Positions 59,468 through 64,000 of a stretch of 64,000 nt of DNA are shown piece by piece. The stretch lies in contig JAIWND010000017.1 of NCBI GenBank assembly GCA_025330725.1, positions 620,001-684,000 of the forward strand. The letters run 5' to 3'. The notes below the pieces were generated by a model, which worked only from the letters and a program-made list of their open reading frames with translations, was not told the DNA's origin and searched no databases. The stretch comes from Chlamydoabsidia padenii. Taxonomy: Eukaryota; Mucoromycota; Mucoromycetes; Mucorales; Cunninghamellaceae. How positions within the stretch are numbered: position 1 is the first letter of the stretch; every line of letters begins with the position of its first letter. Made by a program: the position numbers and the translations under genes.

Positions 59468-62161
59468 ATGTCAAAACCATTCCAACTGGATCCAATCATT
59501 GTACAGAATGCCAAGCAGGTCTACATTCACCTAGGACACTTCGACAAACAACGATGTCTCTCAAATACTGCACTTCACGATCTCCCTATCGAAATTCAAA
59601 AAATGCATTTGCTCTATTGTACTGATCCACCTGAACTGACCAAGACAACACGCCAATTCTTACAATCCTCTCAACGATCGAAACGGAAATCAACTTTGAA
59701 TGACTTTATCAAAGCAATTGAAGTTGCTCTCGACTCTCTCTGTACAGGTAATATATATATTTATAATATGACAGGAAGCGTTTTGTTGACTAATGTACAC
59801 TTTTTTTTTTTTTTTAATTCTTTATTTCCTACTCTTAGCTGATGACTGGGGGGACGATGACTTTGATGATCTTGACGACTTGGACCTTGACGAAATCGAG
59901 AAAATCACCAACAACACAAGCAAAAAACGTACCTTTGAAGAAATGGGTGCGGCATCACAAACAACAACAACATCAAACTCGAGCAAACGAAAACTGAATG
60001 GTAACAATTTAACAACAACAACAATTGGTGTCAACAACAACTCAGCATCCACCACAAACCTAGGCGGGCTCACTTCACCTGACACACCACTGGCGGATAG
60101 TGAATATTTCAGGCGACAATACCAAGACCATATTCAACTACAAAACAGTAAAGTCCCTGGGTACAATGTCATTGCAAGCCCCACCGACCCCTTGGATTTT
60201 GTTGAAAAGGCGCCTCTGGTATTCCAAATGGAACTGGCTCGGTTTATGACTGCCTGTATGATACCTTGGGACCGTCTGGATGCAGGAACAGCACAAAGAT
60301 TCCTCGAATTGGCACGTAACTCACCTCACAAGATACATGACGAAATGATGAAATGGTACTCTACTCCATTGGAACAACACTCGGAAACAAAATCCAATCA
60401 ACCTCTCAATGGACGGCTTTGGAATATGATCTCTTTGGAAAGATGCTCTGATCTAGTTTGGAAATACGGTATGAACCTTGGATCATCCGATGAATCGCAA
60501 CAACAAAAGGATGGAGACGTCTTGGTGGATAAAATGGCCACTGGGAAACTAACACAAACCAAGTCTTTACGGTATACGGCAAAGATTCATTTTCCTGACA
60601 ACAAAGAAGAACAACCTTTTGTGCAACTAAACGTCCCGCGCATCCAATCGTCCAACCGATTCTACCGAAAATTTGGGGCTGAGCGATTCTTGGAACTACG
60701 ACTCTCGAAACATATTGCACCAGAATCGATTGGCGAACATACACCTTTTATCCTGCGACCCTTCTTGCTCATGGGACGAACGTATCGATTCTTATTCTTA
60801 AAGGACGATCGTCTGGTCCTCTTTGCCACTGAAGGTCCTGGTCTCAAGTCCATCTCTATACATTCGGTGATCAACTGGCATATTCCGATTCTACAAAACT
60901 GGGACTTGACAACATGCAAATTCGCCAGTAGAATGTCCCTTGGCTATAGTAACAGTATCTCGACGTTGACTTTTGATCCTGAAAACATTCGCCTGGTGGA
61001 CGATGTCTTTGCGGTAGGACGACCAAGGGATGATAGCTCTTGTATGACTGATGGATGTGGTATCATCTCAGCTTCTGCTATGCGAAAAATCATGGGATCA
61101 CAACAAAATGATATCTTACCCTGTGCGATTCAAGGACGTATTGGTGGTGCTAAAGGTCTCTGGATTGTCTCACCCAATCTCGATATGGAAAGCGGCGACT
61201 GGATCGAAATTCGGACCTCTCAAAATAAATTCAAGACTGGTCTACCTGATCCTATCACCAAGAAGACTGATCCGATTCACTACACGTTTGATTTGGTCAA
61301 GAGCGCTATTTGTATCTATCCTTCTCATCTCAATACACAATTTATTCAATGTCTGGCAGCTGGTGGTGTCCCTACTGTGGTCTTTTTGGAACTATTGAAG
61401 GAACATATCGGCAACGTTTCTGAAATACTTACGGATATCAGGAATACTCAGGTGCTACGGGATTGGGTTGTTAAGGCAGGTGGTATACAAGGGCAACGAC
61501 GTGCTGCAGATGGACTTGGAATAAATCAACGTCAAGCAACAGCGCCAACATTAGGTGGAAACGACGATTTGGAAGACTTTGATAGTGACAAGACTGGACC
61601 GACCGAAGATGTTACTTCTCCTGCAGCAAAGAAAACAACGTCGAATATATCAAGAATCAACTCGTACTCTGGCTTCCCCTCGAATCTTTACGAATCTATT
61701 GTGCGACTTTTGGATGCTGGATTCGATCTCACTAATGCATATATCGCCAACAGAACGACCTCAGCTTTTAAAGGGATGCTACAGTCTCTATCAACAAAAT
61801 ATCGTGTGGAAGTCCAGCAGTCTTGTACAGTTATGTGTATTCCTGATCCTACTGGTACTTTGAAACCCAATGAAGTCTTCTTGCAACTGTCCAGTCGTAG
61901 GATAGATGAAAAGACTGGGATCCATGCTGGCTTGATTGTGGGTGATATCCTGGTGTCTAGAAATCCATGTGGTCTGAAAAGTGATATCCAAAAGGTACAG
62001 GCGGTCGATTGCTCTCCTCTTCGTGTTTATTCTGATGTGATCGTATGTCCTATTCAAGGATTTCGGTCCTTGGCTAGTAAACTCAGTGGTGGGGATTATG
62101 ATGGGGATTTAGTAGGTATTGAAAAAATTAACAGACACACACGAAACAGTAGGTCACTCAC

Positions 62162-62199
<38 letters not shown>

Positions 62200-63406
62200 A
62201 TTCAATACATAGATCTTTTGTTGTTGGGATAGGCGCGTGGTGGAACCATTCAATTCATCGCCTGTGCCGGAAACTGTAGCAAGAATTGGTACGGTCTTTG
62301 AAAAGGATTCGACAAAAGTGTGTGATGAACTTCGACATATCAAGGATGAACATGCACAGGCTTCTCGACTTCAACAATTGTTTCTTACTGTTCCTACATA
62401 CGATGGGACTCTTGGTGTCTATGAAAATTGGAGAACGGTGGTATCAGAACTGACATCATACGATGCAGAGGATGTGATTTATCTTGCTCAAATGTGTGCG
62501 CTACTGGTCGATGCTCCGAAACAAGGGTACAAGGTGAAATTCTGGGCGAAAAAAGACGACAGGGCCAAATACTCTTTTCATGCTCCTCCCAATTGGTTTG
62601 TAGAAAAGCTCAAGAAAACGCGTGACTATGACGAACCAACAACAGTCCGTATCTCCTATCAAGCGGAACGCCCTTTAACAACAGCTATGGATCATCTACA
62701 CTCAACCATTCAACAAGAAATCGAAAAACTCGCCAAGAATCCTCAATCACTCCTTCCTGAAGATGTCGTGGTGCGAAAGGACCTTGACCTGGCTCTTCCC
62801 TGGCATAATGCGGAGGAAACGGCGAAAACTCTGGGCGATGAAGATTTCTACAAGGACCTCAGCACTATCAAGGAAGCAGTGGATAAAAACTTTAACAACT
62901 ATATGCAGGACATCCGGGACGTGGCAGCCTACCTCCAGCAAAAAGCAGATTTACAACAAAGACGATCACAACAAGAATTATCATCATCATCATCATCATT
63001 GGGAAAAGACCATGGGCCAGGGAAATCAGTACTAGGGGAATGCATCAGTCGATTCAATTCGTTCCTCGAAATTGAAGAACACCACGCCAAACTCTTCCAC
63101 AGCATGATCATGGACGAAATGGTTTCAACGACATTGAAAATGGATATAATGGCAAACGACGGGCGACTGGTACAGACACTCAAAGCCAGCTGTGCTTACT
63201 TAAGGACGATTCAACATGGGAAATATGGGAAATACTGCTATGTGGTAGCCTATGACGCTTTGGCTCGTATTAAATCGGATGCCTGTGCAAAGAAGACCAA
63301 GTTGAATGGCATCTGCAACACGGTGGTACCATCAATCTACCCTGCTATGAACATGGACCGACGATGGATTCGACAGTACAAGGAAATCTGGTTATTAGGC
63401 AAATAG
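59468..63406 (+). CDS. RNA-dependent RNA polymerase (RNA silencing)
   Basis: Cellular RdRP of the eukaryotic QDE-1/RDR family, which makes double-stranded RNA in RNAi. There are three exons, 59468-59747, 59839-62111 and 62213-63406, giving 1,248 residues. The N-terminus (MSKPFQLDPIIVQNAKQVYI) is followed by an acidic Asp-rich linker and low complexity. The catalytic region includes LRLSKHIAPESIGEHTPFIL, VFAVGRPRDDSSCMTDGCGI, IQGRIGGAKGLWIVSPNLD and LASKLSGGDYDGDL. The DYDGD catalytic triad is intact (62094-62108). An intron with a 35-base T-run begins one codon later. The C-terminal part (FCCWDRRVVEPFNSSP, RRWIRQYKEIWLLGK) matches the family. No Argonaute or Dicer gene lies in the window. Confidence 0.96.
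62164..62198. repeat. T35 homopolymer in an RdRP intron
   Basis: T-run inside the 101-base intron just after the catalytic DYDGD codons. Confidence 0.95.
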
Positions 63407-64000
63407 TGTATTATTTTCATCTACTTTTTATACCCCCCCTTCCCTACACATTTAAAAATGTTGTCCCTTTTTTTTTATTACTTTAACCAATAAAGATGCT
63501 TTTTAATAATAATAAAAAATAACGTATATCTATCTTGACCAATGTGGTGACTACCCGCGTTTATGACTCTTTTTTTTTTAAGTATAGATCAGACACCAAT
63601 CATGGAAATACAAGTCAAGTGTCATTGTGCTTTGTTGACTTTTTCAATCAAAATAGGGCAAGTGGAGACCCAAATGTAGACATCTGATCTTGACAGTTGA
63701 AAGCCATTCCTCCAATCATTGACAAGCAATATTTTTAAGGGGTAAAATAGACACCTACCATCAGTACCTTGTACTACATTACATTTTGAAGCATTAAAAC
63801 ATTAGACTTTTATTATAAAAACAAACAAACAAAAGTAAATAACTATGGGAGGGGGGGGAATATAGGATATGATTATCCTATTAAACAAATACAAAGACAC
63901 TTTTACAGGTGGGTTTGCTTTAACATATATACAAAAAGTGAGATGATAAATAAAGATAAATAAGGATTTCTAAACTACATGAGCCAATTCCAGGGTTATG
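63407..64000. other. RdRP 3' flank and right edge
   Basis: AT-rich sequence with AATAAA-like signals near 63488-63520 and a G-run (~63850-63858). No gene seen to the window edge. Confidence 0.5.

Overview
The window looks like nuclear DNA of an early-diverging filamentous fungus, most likely Mucoromycota (Mucorales-like). Genes are intron-dense with short GT-AG introns (mostly GTAAGT donors and TAG/CAG acceptors). Leaders are CT-rich, intergenic DNA is AT-rich, and homopolymer runs are long. The gene set (RNA-dependent RNA polymerase, condensin, Sec24, MOT1-type transporter, GH9 glycosidase) fits such a genome. The genus cannot be fixed from the sequence alone. No rRNA, tRNA, CRISPR array or intact transposon was recognised.

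Layout. 1-2.5 kb: an isolated short ORF and a broken HMG-box-like gene (-). 3.3-5.5 kb: LaeA-like methyltransferase (+). 6.9-7.6 kb: hypothetical (+). 8.2-10.5 kb: MPP10 (-). 11.5-12.4 kb: hypothetical (-). 13.8-14.2 kb: TIM10 (-). 14.5-15.7 kb: VIP1-like RRM protein (-). 16.4-20.6 kb: SEC24 (-). 21.4-22.3 kb: ribosomal protein uL15 (-). 23-23.6 kb: an unrecognised spliced gene (+). 24.3-25.1 kb: hypothetical (-), divergent from a small spliced membrane-protein gene (25.3-25.8 kb, +). 26.6-31.8 kb: condensin CND1 (+). 32.1-33.2 kb: GNAT protein (+). 34.0-34.8 kb: uS19 (-). 35.0-37.1 kb: MOT1-type transporter (-). 38.0-40.0 kb: SEC2 (-). 40.9-43.6 kb: PIP5K (+). 44.0-44.7 kb: NC2beta/DR1 (-). 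45.5-48.4 kb: RNF10 with a 100-codon upstream ORF (-). 48.9-50.5 kb: SYLF-SH3 protein (+). 50.9-52.7 kb: acyl-CoA dehydrogenase (+). 53.2-55.3 kb: GH9 protein (-). 56.2-59.3 kb: UTP14 (+). 59.5-63.4 kb: RNA-dependent RNA polymerase (+).

These are mostly unrelated housekeeping genes, not an operon or cluster. Loose themes are ribosome biogenesis (MPP10, UTP14, uL15, uS19), secretion and membrane traffic (SEC24, SEC2, PIP5K, SYLF-SH3), chromosomes and transcription (CND1, DR1) and RNA silencing (RdRP).

The most interesting unexplained structure is a recurring element close to TTTCAAATCCCGCC, in either orientation. It lies about 50-120 bp upstream of the start codon of most genes here, and a few copies have no annotated gene nearby. 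Also notable are a GH9 protein whose catalytic Asp pair is replaced, 11-nt and 14-nt microexons, two ribosomal-protein genes with an intron directly after the ATG, and small spliced genes that are easy to miss.
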